Assembly (NCBI GenBank): GCA_913778145.1
Contig: CAJYVI010000149.1
Location: forward strand, 1-64,000
Direction of reading: 5' to 3'
DNA length: 64,000 nucleotides
DNA from: an uncultured Pseudocitrobacter sp.
GTDB taxonomy: Bacteria; Pseudomonadota; Gammaproteobacteria; Enterobacterales; Enterobacteriaceae
In this document: positions 42,360 to 55,690 of the stretch, piece after piece
Layout of the letters: every line of letters begins with the position of its first letter
Position numbering within the stretch: the stretch's first letter is position 1
Position numbers and translations under genes: made by a program
The notes under the pieces: model-generated
The model's input: the letters and a program-made list of their open reading frames with translations, nothing else
Told to the model about the DNA's origin: nothing
Database searches by the model: none

Positions 42360-43847
42360 ATGCAATACATCAAGATCCATGCGCTGGATAACGTTGCGGT
42401 AGCATTAGCGGATTTGGCTGAAGGCACGGAAGTCACGGTCGACAACCAGACGGTAACGCTCCGTCAGGCGGTAGCGCGTGGGCATAAATTCACGTTGTGC
42501 CCTATCGCCAAAGGTGAAAACGTCATTAAGTATGGTTTACCGATTGGCCATGCGCTGGTGGATATTGCTGCGGGTGAACATATTCACTCGCACAATACGC
42601 GTACCAATCTGAGCGATCTGGATACGTATAGCTATCAACCCGATTTCCAGCCTGAAGCGGCGCAACCGGCAGATCGCGATATCAACATTTATCGTCGCGC
42701 TAACGGTGACGTTGGGGTGCGTAACGAAATCTGGATCCTGCCAACCGTGGGCTGTGTTAACGGCATTGCGCGTCAGATCCAGACTCGTTTCCTGAAAGAG
42801 ACCAATGACGCCGAAGGTACCGACGGCGTGCATCTCTTCAGCCACACTTACGGCTGCTCTCAGCTGGGCGACGACCATATTAATACCCGCACTATGCTGC
42901 AAAACATGGTGCGTCACCCTAACGCGGGCGCGGTGCTGGTGATTGGCCTTGGTTGTGAAAACAACCAGGTTGATGCCTTCCGCGAAACGCTGGGTGATTT
43001 TGATGCCGACCGCGTTCACTTTATGATTTGCCAACACCAGGACGATGAAGTGGAAGCGGGGATTGAGCATCTCCATCAGCTGTACAACGTGATGCGTAAC
43101 GACAAACGCGTACCGGGCAAGCTGAGCGAGCTGAAGTTTGGCCTCGAGTGCGGCGGTTCCGATGGCCTCTCCGGGATCACCGCCAACCCGATGCTGGGTC
43201 GCTTCTCCGACTATGTGATTGCCAACGGCGGCACCACCGTGCTGACCGAAGTGCCGGAAATGTTTGGCGCGGAACAGCTCCTGATGAGCCACTGCCGCGA
43301 CGAAGCTACGTTTGAGAAACTGGTCACCATGGTCAATGACTTCAAGCAGTACTTCATTGCCCATGACCAGCCTATCTACGAGAATCCATCACCGGGTAAC
43401 AAAGCCGGCGGTATCACCACGCTGGAGGATAAATCCCTGGGCTGCACGCAAAAAGCGGGCTCCAGCAAGGTGGTGGACGTGCTGCGCTACGGTGAACGTC
43501 TGAAAACGCCGGGCCTGAACCTGTTGAGCGCGCCGGGTAACGATGCGGTTGCGACCAGCGCACTGGCGGGCGCGGGCTGTCACATGGTGCTGTTCAGCAC
43601 CGGTCGCGGCACGCCGTACGGCGGTTTTGTGCCGACGGTGAAAATCGCCACCAACAGTGAACTGGCGGCGAAGAAAAAACACTGGATCGACTTCGATGCG
43701 GGTCAGCTAATTCACGGCAAAGCAATGCCGCAACTGCTGAACGAGTTCGTTGATGTAATTGTTGATTTTGCCAACGGCAAACAGACCTGCAACGAGCGCA
43801 ACGATTTCCGTGAACTGGCGATCTTTAAGAGCGGCGTCACATTGTAA
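42360..43847 (+). CDS. uxaA: Altronate dehydratase
   Basis: A 495-residue UxaA/GarD-family dehydratase, the same length as E. coli UxaA. An N-terminal SAF domain (residues 1-95) precedes the catalytic domain with VIGLGCENNQVD, ECGGSDGLSGITANPMLG and NPSPGNKAGG. It dehydrates altronate to 2-keto-3-deoxygluconate. It is the paralogue of garD in this window and ends at a strong terminator. Confidence 0.97.
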   Translation: MQYIKIHALDNVAVALADLAEGTEVTVDNQTVTLRQAVARGHKFTLCPIAKGENVIKYGLPIGHALVDIAAGEHIHSHNTRTNLSDLDTYSYQPDFQPEAAQPADRDINIYRRANGDVGVRNEIWILPTVGCVNGIARQIQTRFLKETNDAEGTDGVHLFSHTYGCSQLGDDHINTRTMLQNMVRHPNAGAVLVIGLGCENNQVDAFRETLGDFDADRVHFMICQHQDDEVEAGIEHLHQLYNVMRNDKRVPGKLSELKFGLECGGSDGLSGITANPMLGRFSDYVIANGGTTVLTEVPEMFGAEQLLMSHCRDEATFEKLVTMVNDFKQYFIAHDQPIYENPSPGNKAGGITTLEDKSLGCTQKAGSSKVVDVLRYGERLKTPGLNLLSAPGNDAVATSALAGAGCHMVLFSTGRGTPYGGFVPTVKIATNSELAAKKKHWIDFDAGQLIHGKAMPQLLNEFVDVIVDFANGKQTCNERNDFRELAIFKSGVTL

Positions 43848-43870
43848 TAAAAATGTGATCTGATACGATA

Positions 43871-43905
43871 AAACGGCGTTTCACTTCCTGAAACGCCGTT
43901 TTTTT
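43871..43905 (+). terminator. uxaCA terminator
   Basis: AAACGGCGTTTC and GAAACGCCGTTT form a 12-bp stem with a 7-base loop followed by T7. The T-tract ends 25 bases before the ygjV start. Confidence 0.93.
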
Positions 43906-43929
43906 ATGGTGTTCAATAAGGACCTTTCC

Positions 43930-44481
43930 ATGACTGCGTATTGGCTTGCCCAGGGCGTAGGTGTACTCGCGTTTTTAATCGGTATCACCACCTTCATCAA
44001 CCGCGATGAACGGCGCTTTAAGTTTCAGCTCTCCCTCTACAGTGCGACGATTGGTGTGCATTTCTTCCTGATGGGCGCCATCCCGGCGGGGATGAGCGCA
44101 GAACTCAACGTCATCCGTACCATTATCTCGGTTTATACCCGCCGCATCTGGGTGATGTTTGTGTTTATCGCCCTGACGCTGATTCTGGGGCTAAGCAAGC
44201 TGCATCACGCCATGGAACTACTGCCGATTGCCGGCACGGTCGCCAGTACGTGGGCACTGTTTCGCTGCAAAGGGCTGTCGGTACGCTGTGTGATGTGGTG
44301 CTCTACGGCCTGCTGGGTTATCCATAATTTCTGGCTCGGCTCGATTGGCGGTACGATGATTGAAGGGAGTTTTTTGATAATGAACGGCCTGAATATTATC
44401 CGCTTCTGGCGTATGCAGCGGCGCGGTATTGACCCGTTTAACGTTGAAAAGAAAGTTCATAAAGAAAGCCCCTCCGCCTGA
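43930..44481 (+). CDS. ygjV: Inner-membrane protein YgjV
   Basis: A 183-residue membrane protein of the YgjV family, the same length as E. coli. Five to six hydrophobic segments are visible, with the conserved stretch CVMWCSTACWVIHNFWLGSIGGTMIEGSF. The ATG at 43930 with AAGGA nine bases before it is preferred to an in-frame ATG at 43906 that lies in the uxaA terminator. Function is unknown. Confidence 0.93.
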   Translation: MTAYWLAQGVGVLAFLIGITTFINRDERRFKFQLSLYSATIGVHFFLMGAIPAGMSAELNVIRTIISVYTRRIWVMFVFIALTLILGLSKLHHAMELLPIAGTVASTWALFRCKGLSVRCVMWCSTACWVIHNFWLGSIGGTMIEGSFLIMNGLNIIRFWRMQRRGIDPFNVEKKVHKESPSA

Positions 44482-44493
44482 TGGCGAAGGGGC
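44467..44493 (-). terminator. sstT terminator overlapping the ygjV stop
   Basis: GCCCCTCCGCC and GGCGAAGGGGC form an 11-bp stem with one mismatch around a TGAT loop; on the minus strand it is followed by TTTCTTT. The loop contains the ygjV stop codon, so the terminator is embedded in the end of the convergent gene. Confidence 0.8.
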
Positions 44494-44499
44494 GAATCA

Positions 44500-45744
44500 T
44501 TAACTGCGCAGCGCGTCCTTCGCCAGGCGCGCATCTTCCGCCTGGCAAACGGCCGCGGTGAACATCACGTCGGTAGAGGAGTTGATCGCGGTTTCGCAGG
44601 AGTCCTGCAATACGCCGATGATAAAGCCGACAGCCACCACCTGCATGGCGATTTCATTCGGAATACCAAACATATTACAGGCCAGCGGGATCAGCAGCAG
44701 CGAACCACCCGCCACACCCGATGCGCCACAGGCGCACAGCGATGCCACCACACTCAGCAGCAGTGCCGTCGGCAGGTCAACCGGAATACCCAGCGTATGC
44801 ACCGCCGCCAGCGTCAGCACGGTAATGGTAATTGCCGCGCCAGCCATGTTCACGGTCGCGCCCAGCGGAATGGAAACCGAGTAGGTATCGCGATCCAGAT
44901 TCAGCTTCTCGCACAACGACATATTCACCGGAATGTTCGCCGCAGAGCTGCGGGTGAAGAAGGCGGTCACGCCGCTTTCACGCAGGCAGGTAAAGACCAG
45001 CGGATACGGGTTGCGACGAATTTGCAGCCATACCAGCAGCGGGTTGATCACCAATGCCACCACGGCCATACAGCCAACCAGCACCAGCAGAATTTGCGCG
45101 TAGCCCCACAGCGCGGAAAAACCGGTGGTGGCGAGCGTGGAAGAGACCAGGCCGAAAATACCGACAGGTGCAAAGCGAATCACCACCTTCACGATGAAGG
45201 TGACCGCGTTGGACATGTCGTTGACCAGGTTTTTAGTGGTGTCGTTGCTGTGACGCAGAGCGAAGCCCAGACCGACAGCCCACACCAGAATACCGATGTA
45301 GTTCGCATTAATCAGGGCATGAATCGGGTTGGCGACGATGCTCATCAGCAACCCGTGCAGTACCTGCACGATGCCGGTTGGCGGGGTAATGTCCGTCGCG
45401 CCGGTTGTGAGTTGCAGCGTGGAGGGGAACATAAAGCTCACCACCACGGCTGTTAATGCCGCAGAGAATGTCCCCAGTAAATACATCCACAGAATAGGGC
45501 GGATATTGGTTTTCTGCCCGTGCTGATGGTTGGCAATTGAGGCCATGACCAGCGTCAGTACCAGTACCGGCGCGACCGCTTTCAGCGCGCCAACAAACAG
45601 CGTACCGAGCAGGCCCGTGGCTTCCGCTGCTGGTTTTGAAATTAACGCCAGCGCGATACCCAGCACCAGACCTATCAATATTTGTTTTACCAGACTTCCC
45701 TGCACCAGGCGGCGAAAGAAGCTGGAAGACGGAGATGTCGTCAT
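44500..45744 (-). CDS. sstT: Serine/threonine:sodium symporter
   Basis: A 414-residue member of the dicarboxylate/amino acid:cation symporter family, the same length as E. coli Sst[21 protein letters not shown] and the [17 protein letters not shown] re-entrant region carry substrate and sodium ligands. It takes up L-serine and L-threonine with sodium. The start at 45744 gives the E. coli-like MTT N-terminus; 11 further upstream codons are not conserved. Confidence 0.95.
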   Translation of the reverse strand: MTTSPSSSFFRRLVQGSLVKQILIGLVLGIALALISKPAAEATGLLGTLFVGALKAVAPVLVLTLVMASIANHQHGQKTNIRPILWMYLLGTFSAALTAVVVSFMFPSTLQLTTGATDITPPTGIVQVLHGLLMSIVANPIHALINANYIGILVWAVGLGFALRHSNDTTKNLVNDMSNAVTFIVKVVIRFAPVGIFGLVSSTLATTGFSALWGYAQILLVLVGCMAVVALVINPLLVWLQIRRNPYPLVFTCLRESGVTAFFTRSSAANIPVNMSLCEKLNLDRDTYSVSIPLGATVNMAGAAITITVLTLAAVHTLGIPVDLPTALLLSVVASLCACGASGVAGGSLLLIPLACNMFGIPNEIAMQVVAVGFIIGVLQDSCETAINSSTDVMFTAAVCQAEDARLAKDALRS

Positions 45745-45958
45745 GAATGTATTCCTTCCAGTGATGTAATGTGCCATCCCGGTTACGAATTATTTGTCTC
45801 GTTTATGTCAGGATGTAAATAAATGTTTGCCTGGTTGAGTATAAGGAAAGTTGGCCGGTGGGGAAGCGTAAAATGCTGGAATTTACGCGGTGCATCATAT
45901 TTTTTAACTTTAGTTTTACATTGCTGCCGGGCAGCGTACTGCTGCCCGGCTAAACGGC

Positions 45959-46927
45959 TTAGGCTTGCTGATTTTTCTTATCGTGCTGGTGGTTCACCCA
46001 GGCGTTGATAAGTAACGTCAGCACCAAAATGCCGCCTACCACGCCCAGCGAAATGGCGATCGGAATGTGGTAGAAATCGACGATGAGCATCTTGATGCCG
46101 ATAAACACCAGGATCACCGCCAGACCGTATTTGAGCATTGAGAAGCGCTCCGCCACGCCCGCCAGCAGGAAGTACATCGCGCGCAGGCCTAGAATGGCGA
46201 ACAGGTTAGAGGTCAGCACGATAAACGGATCGGTGGTCACCGCAAAGATTGCGGGAATACTGTCGACGGCGAAAATAATGTCGCTAAACTCGACCAGAAT
46301 CAGCACCAGTAAAAGCGGCGTCGCGTAGATCACGCCTTTTTGCCGTACGAAGAAATGCTCGCTCTCTATCTTATCGGTCATGCGCAGATGCCCGCGCAGC
46401 CAGCGTACCAGCGGTTTATCGCCAATCCCGCTCTCATCCTCTTTCGCCAGCGCCATCTTGATCCCGGTGAACAGCAGGAACGCACCGAATACATACAGCA
46501 GCCATTCAAACTGGGTGATGAGCCAGCTTCCGGCGAAGATCATGATTGTACGCAGCACGATCGCGCCCAATACGCCATAAACCAGCACGCGGCGTTGCAG
46601 CGCAGCCGGAACCGAGAAGTAGCTGAACAGCATCAACCAGACGAAGACGTTATCGACGGCCAGCGATTTTTCAATCAGATAACCGGTTAGGAAGGCGAGA
46701 GCCTGCGGATCGGCCACGGCGCGGCCCTGGGTTTCAGCCAGATACCACCAGAAGGCAGCGTTAAACAACAAGGAGAGCGTGACCCAGACGATAGACCAGG
46801 CCGCAGCCTGTTTCATGGTCATGGCGTTAGCGCCGCGTCGACCCTGCAACATCAGGTCGATGGCTAACATGATCACGACGACGACAGCGAATCCGCCCCA
46901 CAACAACGGTGTGCCGACACTATTCAT
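45959..46927 (-). CDS. alx: TerC-family manganese-associated exporter Alx
   Basis: A 322-residue TerC-family protein (E. coli Alx 321). About nine helices are visible, with the family motifs [19 protein letters not shown] and [19 protein letters not shown], whose acidic residues are thought to bind metal. E. coli Alx is induced by alkaline pH and manganese and affects manganese homeostasis. AAGGA lies 8 bases before the ATG. Expression is controlled by a conserved structured leader directly upstream. Confidence 0.95.
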   Translation of the reverse strand: MNSVGTPLLWGGFAVVVVIMLAIDLMLQGRRGANAMTMKQAAAWSIVWVTLSLLFNAAFWWYLAETQGRAVADPQALAFLTGYLIEKSLAVDNVFVWLMLFSYFSVPAALQRRVLVYGVLGAIVLRTIMIFAGSWLITQFEWLLYVFGAFLLFTGIKMALAKEDESGIGDKPLVRWLRGHLRMTDKIESEHFFVRQKGVIYATPLLLVLILVEFSDIIFAVDSIPAIFAVTTDPFIVLTSNLFAILGLRAMYFLLAGVAERFSMLKYGLAVILVFIGIKMLIVDFYHIPIAISLGVVGGILVLTLLINAWVNHQHDKKNQQA

Positions 46928-46945
46928 AAATATTTTCCTTACGCA

Positions 46946-46979
46946 TAAAAAAACGGCTCACGTCGGAAGACGTCAGCCG
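46946..46979 (-). terminator. Leader terminator in front of alx
   Basis: CGGCTGACGTC and GACGTGAGCCG form a long stem on the minus strand, followed by T7, only 19 bases before the alx start. It is the expression platform of the yybP-ykoY leader: when formed it blocks elongation or access into alx. Confidence 0.85.
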
Positions 46980-46984
46980 CTGCT

Positions 46985-47155
46985 TTTTCTATGCATAGAC
47001 CTCGCCTTCCGGCAAGGTCTCACTTACAACAAAAAGTATGCACTTCAAACGGTTGCCCGAAGATGCATACGTTTTATTGCCCGGCGACCGGATACGGTTT
47101 TTCACGTATCGTAATGACGATCCACCGGCAAGGAAGTTACTCCCCTTTGCGGGTT
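46985..47155 (-). ncRNA. yybP-ykoY manganese riboswitch (alx PRE element / SraF)
   Basis: The leader is nearly identical to the E. coli alx pH-responsive element. The conserved yybP-ykoY core GGGGAGTA lies at 47138-47145 (minus strand), preceded by AACCCGCAAA and followed by the long irregular helices (ACGATACGTGAAAAACCGTA, CCGGTCGCCGGGCAA). It ends at the terminator before alx. The family binds manganese; in E. coli high pH also changes its folding during transcription. Confidence 0.93.
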
Positions 47156-47163
47156 ACAAAATA

Positions 47164-47196
47164 TTACAGGCCATTGAGCACGTCAATGACCTGTAA
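47164..47196 (-). terminator. ygjR terminator
   Basis: TTACAGGTCATTGA and TCAATGGCCTGTAA form an approximately 14-bp stem (one mismatch) followed by TATTTTGT on the minus strand. It lies 18 bases after the ygjR stop and just before the alx leader. Confidence 0.82.
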
Positions 47197-47214
47197 CATC
47201 CGTTTTACATAGCT

Positions 47215-48213
47215 TTACGCAGGCATCTGCTCGCTAACGTCATCCGCAGGGAAAGTCACGCCAGTCTGGCGGCGAATCTCCGTTTGCAGTTTCGCCGTCG
47301 TACGGCTCACGGCAAGCCCCGGATGATTCACCTCGTTGGTTTCCACCAGACGGGCAAAGACCTCTGCTTCATACAGCATAGTATTAATATGCTGAGGCTG
47401 AGTGAGATCCTGCGCTTTGCCGCCGCGCGGCACAAAGGTGACTTTCTGGCACTCGGAGATCTTCTCGATAACCAGCGAACCCTCTTCGCCCTGGATTTCG
47501 CTTGGCAGCACCGAATCGCTCACTTTTGAGTGCTGCAACGTAACGCTGAAATCGCCATAGTCGAGCACCACCAGACCGTGCGCGTCCACGCCGCTTTCCA
47601 GCAGGCTGGCCGTTGCATGCACGCCGTGCGGCTCGCCCCACAGCGCGACCGCCGACGCCAGGCAATAAAAACCGATATCCATAATCGAACCGTTAGAGAA
47701 CGCCGGATTAAAGGTATTTGGGTTTTCACCGTCGAGATAGCGCTGATAGCGGGAAGAGTACTGGCAGTAGTTGATGAGCGCTTTACGCACCTTGCCCACT
47801 TTGCTGAGCGACTGCTGTAACAGCAGGAAATTCGGCAGGCTGGCGGTTTTAAACGCTTCGAACAGTACTACCTGATTTTCGCGCGCGGTTTCAATCGCGG
47901 CTTCCACTTCACGCAGGTTAGAGGCCAGCGGCTTCTCACAAATCACGTGCTTTTTATGGCGTAAGAAAAGCTGCGTTTGCGGGAAATGCAGCGAGTTCGG
48001 GCTGGCGATATACACCGCATCAATAGCATCGCTTTGCGCCATCGCGTCAAGCGACGTAAAGAGGTGCTCGACGGGATAATCGTTGGCGAACGTTTGGGCT
48101 TGCTCAAGGCTGCGGGAGTAGATAGCGGTAAGCTTATATTTGCCGGTCTCGTGGGCGGCATCGACAAACTGTTTGGTTATCCAGTTTGTACCAATGACTG
48201 CGAAACGTATCAT
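47215..48213 (-). CDS. ygjR: Gfo/Idh/MocA-family oxidoreductase YgjR
   Basis: A 332-residue NAD(P)-dependent oxidoreductase (E. coli YgjR 334). The Rossmann start MIRFAVIGTNWITKQFV, the ICEKPLASN motif with the conserved lysine (near residue 93) and a C-terminal Gfo-type alpha/beta domain are visible. Substrate is unknown. The ATG at 48213 is chosen by similarity to E. coli; 27 upstream in-frame codons are not conserved and would reach into ygjQ. Confidence 0.93.
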   Translation of the reverse strand: MIRFAVIGTNWITKQFVDAAHETGKYKLTAIYSRSLEQAQTFANDYPVEHLFTSLDAMAQSDAIDAVYIASPNSLHFPQTQLFLRHKKHVICEKPLASNLREVEAAIETARENQVVLFEAFKTASLPNFLLLQQSLSKVGKVRKALINYCQYSSRYQRYLDGENPNTFNPAFSNGSIMDIGFYCLASAVALWGEPHGVHATASLLESGVDAHGLVVLDYGDFSVTLQHSKVSDSVLPSEIQGEEGSLVIEKISECQKVTFVPRGGKAQDLTQPQHINTMLYEAEVFARLVETNEVNHPGLAVSRTTAKLQTEIRRQTGVTFPADDVSEQMPA

Positions 48214-48294
48214 AGAGGCTGACGTGCTCCATAAAAGGGGATCTTCCCTCAATGTAGCACGCTGGCGTGACAAAATGAGTGCGCAGTAACGCAC

Positions 48295-48987
48295 TTATTT
48301 TGTGGCGGGGCAACCGTGCTCGCTGTTCGGGCCAATCATCACCGTAGGGCCGAGATATTTGGGCTGACGATGGAGGATTGAGGCATCAATCACTGCGCTG
48401 ACGCGGGCGAGTTTTTCGCGCAGGCGCACCAGCTTGCCGCGCCCTTGATCCAAATCCTGAGCGTTAAAGCCGATGGCATCAATGCCATATTGCTTCGCCA
48501 GCCAGATGGCGCGTTGATTATGAAATTCCTGCGAGATAATCGTGATGTTATTTTCACCAAAAACTTTATTGGCGCGCACGACAGAATCGAGGGTGGAGAA
48601 ACCAGCGTAGTCACAGAAGATAGCGCTGGCGGGCACACCTTTGGCGATCAACGCCTGCTGCATGCCGGAAGACTCATCGTAATTTTTACGGCCATTATCG
48701 CCGCTCACCAGCAGCCATTTTACTTTCCCGGAATGATACAGTTCCGCTGCGGCGTTAATTCGCCGGGTGAAGTAGTTGTTGCCCGGTTTGGCGCCTAACA
48801 GCAATCCCACATTACGCACGGGGATAGCGTTAACATCATTCCACGTCAGTTGCTCGCTCGTCTTGACTATCTCCCGGTTGGCGAAAAATATCATGGCAAT
48901 AGCCGCAAACAATAGAAAACAGGCGAACCTGAACATGCGTCGAGAGCAAATAATGTGGCGAAGAAAACGGGCTAGCGCGCGCAGCAT
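48295..48987 (-). CDS. ygjQ: DUF218 (SanA-like) membrane protein YgjQ
   Basis: A 230-residue DUF218 protein, the same length as E. coli YgjQ. A basic N-terminus and one membrane helix (residues 17-37) precede a periplasmic domain with [16 protein letters not shown] and [13 protein letters not shown]. It is related to SanA, which affects envelope permeability to vancomycin at high temperature. Its own function is not established. Confidence 0.92.
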   Translation of the reverse strand: MLRALARFLRHIICSRRMFRFACFLLFAAIAMIFFANREIVKTSEQLTWNDVNAIPVRNVGLLLGAKPGNNYFTRRINAAAELYHSGKVKWLLVSGDNGRKNYDESSGMQQALIAKGVPASAIFCDYAGFSTLDSVVRANKVFGENNITIISQEFHNQRAIWLAKQYGIDAIGFNAQDLDQGRGKLVRLREKLARVSAVIDASILHRQPKYLGPTVMIGPNSEHGCPATK

Positions 48988-49067
48988 TGAGCGTTATCCT
49001 TAACGAAAACGGGGGGAAATCGATTGTAGACGTTAGCGGATAAAATCATAACGATCCGCTATCGAAT

Positions 49068-49571
49068 TCAGATTTTGTCTTGCCCCAGCGACATTTGTGT
49101 TAGCCACAGACGTGTATCAAACTCCAACTGGTGGTACTGCGGCTCCATGTGACAGCAAAGCTGGTAAAACGCTTTGTCGTGCTCTTTCTCTTTCAGGTGC
49201 GCTAATTCATGTACCACAATCATGCGCAAAAACGGCTCCGGCGCGCTGCGAAAAACGGTGGCGACGCGAATTTCCGCTTTAGCTTTCAGCTTTCCGCCCT
49301 GAACGCGTGAAACGGCGGTATGCAGGCCCAGCGCGTTTTTCAGTACGTGGATCTTGTTGTCATACATCACTTTATTGATTGGCGGCGCGTTGCGCAGAAA
49401 CTGGCTTTTCAGATCCTGCGTGTATTGCCACAGCGCTTTATCGGTGGCGAAATCGTGCGTGCCGGGATAGCGCTTTGCCAGCACGGCGCCCAAACGCTGT
49501 TCCGCGATAAGCGTGCGCACTTGTGCCAGCAGGTGTTCCGGGTAGCCCTGGAGATAAGTTAGTTGCGTCAT
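49068..49571 (-). CDS. ygjP: YgjP metal-dependent hydrolase
   Basis: A 167-residue YgjP-like (DUF45) protein, the same length as E. coli YgjP. The zinc-protease-like motif [11 protein letters not shown] (HExxH, near residue 125) is intact. Despite the motif, E. coli YgjP has been reported to act as a UTP pyrophosphatase, so the substrate should be treated with caution. The ATG at 49571 is used because it matches the E. coli N-terminus. It is divergent from rlmG, 83 bases away. Confidence 0.9.
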   Translation of the reverse strand: MTQLTYLQGYPEHLLAQVRTLIAEQRLGAVLAKRYPGTHDFATDKALWQYTQDLKSQFLRNAPPINKVMYDNKIHVLKNALGLHTAVSRVQGGKLKAKAEIRVATVFRSAPEPFLRMIVVHELAHLKEKEHDKAFYQLCCHMEPQYHQLEFDTRLWLTQMSLGQDKI

Positions 49572-49654
49572 CACAGCCCCAAATCGGATTAAAAAGTGTA
49601 TACTCACGCACCCTTTTCAGGGATAACGCCAAATTTTACCATTCTGGAGGGCCG

Positions 49655-50791
49655 ATGAGCCACATAGACAACGGTTTCCGTTCACTGAACCTGAAACGTT
49701 TCCCGGAGACGGACGACGTCAACCCGCTACAGGCGTGGGAAGCGGCGGATGAGTATCTGCTGCAACAGTTGGACGACACCGAAATCAACGGCCCGGTCCT
49801 GATCTTCAATGACAGCTTTGGCGCACTGAGCTGCGCGCTGGCGGAACACAAGCCGTACAGCATCGGCGACTCTTACGTCAGCGAGCTGGGCACGCGCGAA
49901 AACCTGCGCCATAACGACATTGAAGAATCCAGCGTCAGATTCCTCGACAGCACCGCAGAATATCCCTCTGCGCCTGCCGTCGTGCTGATTAAAATCCCGA
50001 AAACCCTGGCATTGCTGGAGCAGCAACTGCGCGCGCTGCGCGAGGTTGTGACGCCGCTGACCCGCATCATCGGCGGGGCGAAAGCGCGTGACATCCACAA
50101 CTCAACGCTGGCGTTGTTCGAGAAAATCCTCGGCACCACCACCACCACGCTTGCGTGGAAGAAAGCACGTCTGATCAACTGCACCTTCACCAAGCCGGCG
50201 CTGGCAGACGAATCGCAGATCGTGAGCTGGCCGCTGGAAGGCACCTCGTGGACCATTCATAACCATGCGAACGTCTTCTCTCGCACCGGCCTGGATATCG
50301 GCGCACGCTTCTTTATCGAGCATTTGCCGGAAAACCTGGAAGGGGAGATTGTTGACCTCGGCTGCGGTAACGGCGTGATTGGCCTGACGCTGCTTGCGAA
50401 AAACCCGGAAGCGACGGTGGTGTTTGTGGATGAATCACCGATGGCGGTGGCATCGAGCCGCCTTAACGTTGAAAGCAATCTGCCGGACGCCATCGACCGT
50501 TGTGAATTTATGATCAACAACGCGCTCTCCGGCGTCGAACCATTCCGCTTCAACGCGGTGCTGTGCAACCCGCCGTTCCATCAGCAGCATGCGCTGACCG
50601 ATAACGTAGCGTGGGAGATGTTCCACCACGCGCGTCGTTGCCTGAAAATTAACGGTGAGCTGTACATTGTGGCTAACCGTCACCTCGACTACTTCCATAA
50701 ACTGAAGAAGATTTTCGGCAACTGCACCACCATCGCCACCAACAGCAAGTTTGTGGTGCTGAAAGCGGTGAAGCTGGGGCGTCGTCGTTAA
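49655..50791 (+). CDS. rlmG: 23S rRNA m2G1835 methyltransferase
   Basis: A 378-residue RsmC/RlmG-family methyltransferase, the same length as E. coli RlmG. An N-terminal degenerate methylase-like domain precedes the C-terminal SAM domain with [13 protein letters not shown] (near residue 232) and the NPPF catalytic motif (near 305). It methylates guanine 1835 of 23S rRNA. GGAGGG at 49647-49652 supports the ATG at 49655. Confidence 0.96.
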   Translation: MSHIDNGFRSLNLKRFPETDDVNPLQAWEAADEYLLQQLDDTEINGPVLIFNDSFGALSCALAEHKPYSIGDSYVSELGTRENLRHNDIEESSVRFLDSTAEYPSAPAVVLIKIPKTLALLEQQLRALREVVTPLTRIIGGAKARDIHNSTLALFEKILGTTTTTLAWKKARLINCTFTKPALADESQIVSWPLEGTSWTIHNHANVFSRTGLDIGARFFIEHLPENLEGEIVDLGCGNGVIGLTLLAKNPEATVVFVDESPMAVASSRLNVESNLPDAIDRCEFMINNALSGVEPFRFNAVLCNPPFHQQHALTDNVAWEMFHHARRCLKINGELYIVANRHLDYFHKLKKIFGNCTTIATNSKFVVLKAVKLGRRR

Positions 50792-50805
50792 GTTTTGTGC
50801 ACAGT

Positions 50806-50841
50806 ACCGGATGGCGGTGTAAACGCCTTATCCGGCCTACA
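50806..50841. repeat. Single REP element after rlmG
   Basis: ACCGGATGGCGGTGTAAACG followed by CCTTATCCGGCCTAC is one REP palindrome with a mismatched bulge, 15 bases after the rlmG stop. Confidence 0.85.
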
Positions 50842-50871
50842 AGCCAAATTGCAGAAGAAGAATTAAAGCGT

Positions 50872-50902
50872 ATGATTGAGTGAAAGGAATTCACTCAATC
50901 AT
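50872..50902. other. Perfect 13-bp inverted repeat upstream of the orphan membrane gene
   Basis: ATGATTGAGTGAA (50872-50884) and TTCACTCAATCAT (50890-50902) form a perfect 13-bp stem with a 5-base AGGAA loop, ending 15 bases before the start of the next gene. It lacks a T-tract, so a simple terminator role is unlikely. It may be a protein operator or an mRNA structure affecting translation. A tiny frame (MDMNK) starts at 50904 and overlaps the gene's ATG in an ATGA arrangement. Confidence 0.7.
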
Positions 50903-50917
50903 AATGGATATGAATAA

Positions 50918-51712
50918 ATGAAGGGGTTTTTCACAGTCAGGGGAATTAATGGCGCAATTAATATCGGTATTGGAGCCTGTAGTTTTCTAATACTCACTAC
51001 GTTAGTGATAACGATCTTTTTAGTATCTGATAGTTTTTATATCACGCTTAATGTTGTTCAATGTTTAATATGTGCGATGCTTGGCTTTGGTATTTATAAA
51101 AAGAGCCGGGTATGCAGTTGGTTAGCACTTATTCTGTATGTTTTGATTCAGTTCGCTAACATCGTAGCGTCTGGTTATACGCGCTTTAACCTATTGTGGA
51201 TATACTTCATTTTCTCATTTTGTTACACCATTATGGGCATTCAACTCTACCACAAGATTAAACGTGAAGGCCCCGATTCTCCTCAACATTTGATGAGAAA
51301 TACCATTTACTTATTTGTATCTGTATTAATTATCTTCTTTAGTAGTTTTATGTTATCAACATATTTACACGGCAGAATAACAGAAAGAGCATGGGGTAAG
51401 TATGTTCAGAGCGTTGAAGTGGATAAACAAAATATTAAACTACCTGTGAAAATAGATGACGACGTTTACCTCAGAGATGTTTATTTCGAAGATAAGACGC
51501 TGGTTTTTGAATATGACGTTAAACATTTAAAGGACCTTAAAATCCCCGAATGGTACGATAAAACAAAGCGCGATTTTTCCCGTTTTTGCTATGGCCCAGT
51601 TGTCCGCTTTCCTGAGATGAATGTCTTGTATCGTTTAACGCAGGGGTATGAAAAACGTGAGTTTAAATTTAATGATCAGGATTGTCGGTATATTACTGGG
51701 CTGGTTCGTTAA
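50918..51712 (+). CDS. Hypothetical AT-rich multi-pass membrane protein
   Basis: 264 residues that I do not recognise. Five hydrophobic segments are visible (about residues 15-37, 41-60, 66-86, 91-112 and 131-150). They are followed by a soluble, charged C-terminal domain (155-264) with FEDKTLVFEYDVKHLKDLKIPEWY and the last residues DCRYITGLVR. By topology the C-terminal domain would be on one side of the inner membrane. The gene is clearly more AT-rich than its neighbours and is bracketed by REP elements, which suggests acquisition by transfer. No clear ribosome site is visible; GGATA at 50906 is the nearest purine stretch. E. coli K-12 has no counterpart here. Confidence 0.75.
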   Translation: MKGFFTVRGINGAINIGIGACSFLILTTLVITIFLVSDSFYITLNVVQCLICAMLGFGIYKKSRVCSWLALILYVLIQFANIVASGYTRFNLLWIYFIFSFCYTIMGIQLYHKIKREGPDSPQHLMRNTIYLFVSVLIIFFSSFMLSTYLHGRITERAWGKYVQSVEVDKQNIKLPVKIDDDVYLRDVYFEDKTLVFEYDVKHLKDLKIPEWYDKTKRDFSRFCYGPVVRFPEMNVLYRLTQGYEKREFKFNDQDCRYITGLVR

Positions 51713-51732
51713 TAAAGTTAAGTTTCTTGGTG

Positions 51733-51788
51733 CGTAGGCCGGATAAGGCGCAGCCGCATCCGGCAAAAGGCCGCCCTCATCCGGCAAT
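51733..51788. repeat. REP element between the orphan gene and fadH
   Basis: GCGTAGGCCGGATAAGGCGC followed by AGCCGCATCCGGC is a REP unit, and GGCCGCCCTCATCCGGC is a partial second one. It lies between convergent genes. Confidence 0.85.
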
Positions 51789-51797
51789 GAATAACGC

Positions 51798-53837
<2,040 letters not shown>

Positions 53838-53926
53838 TTATTGTTATGTGGTCGGATGAGTTTAATTTAGCCGTCGGCGTAGAAAAGGGAAAAGGGGAAT
53901 GTAGGGATTGTGATGGGATTCAAAGA

Positions 53927-53952
53927 ACGCCCCCCACGAAAACAGGGGGCGT
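53927..53952 (-). terminator. patA terminator
   Basis: ACGCCCCC and GGGGGCGT form an 8-bp stem around a 10-base loop, followed on the minus strand by TCTTTG. It begins 6 bases after the patA stop. Confidence 0.78.
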
Positions 53953-53957
53953 GAGAT

Positions 53958-55690
<1,733 letters not shown>

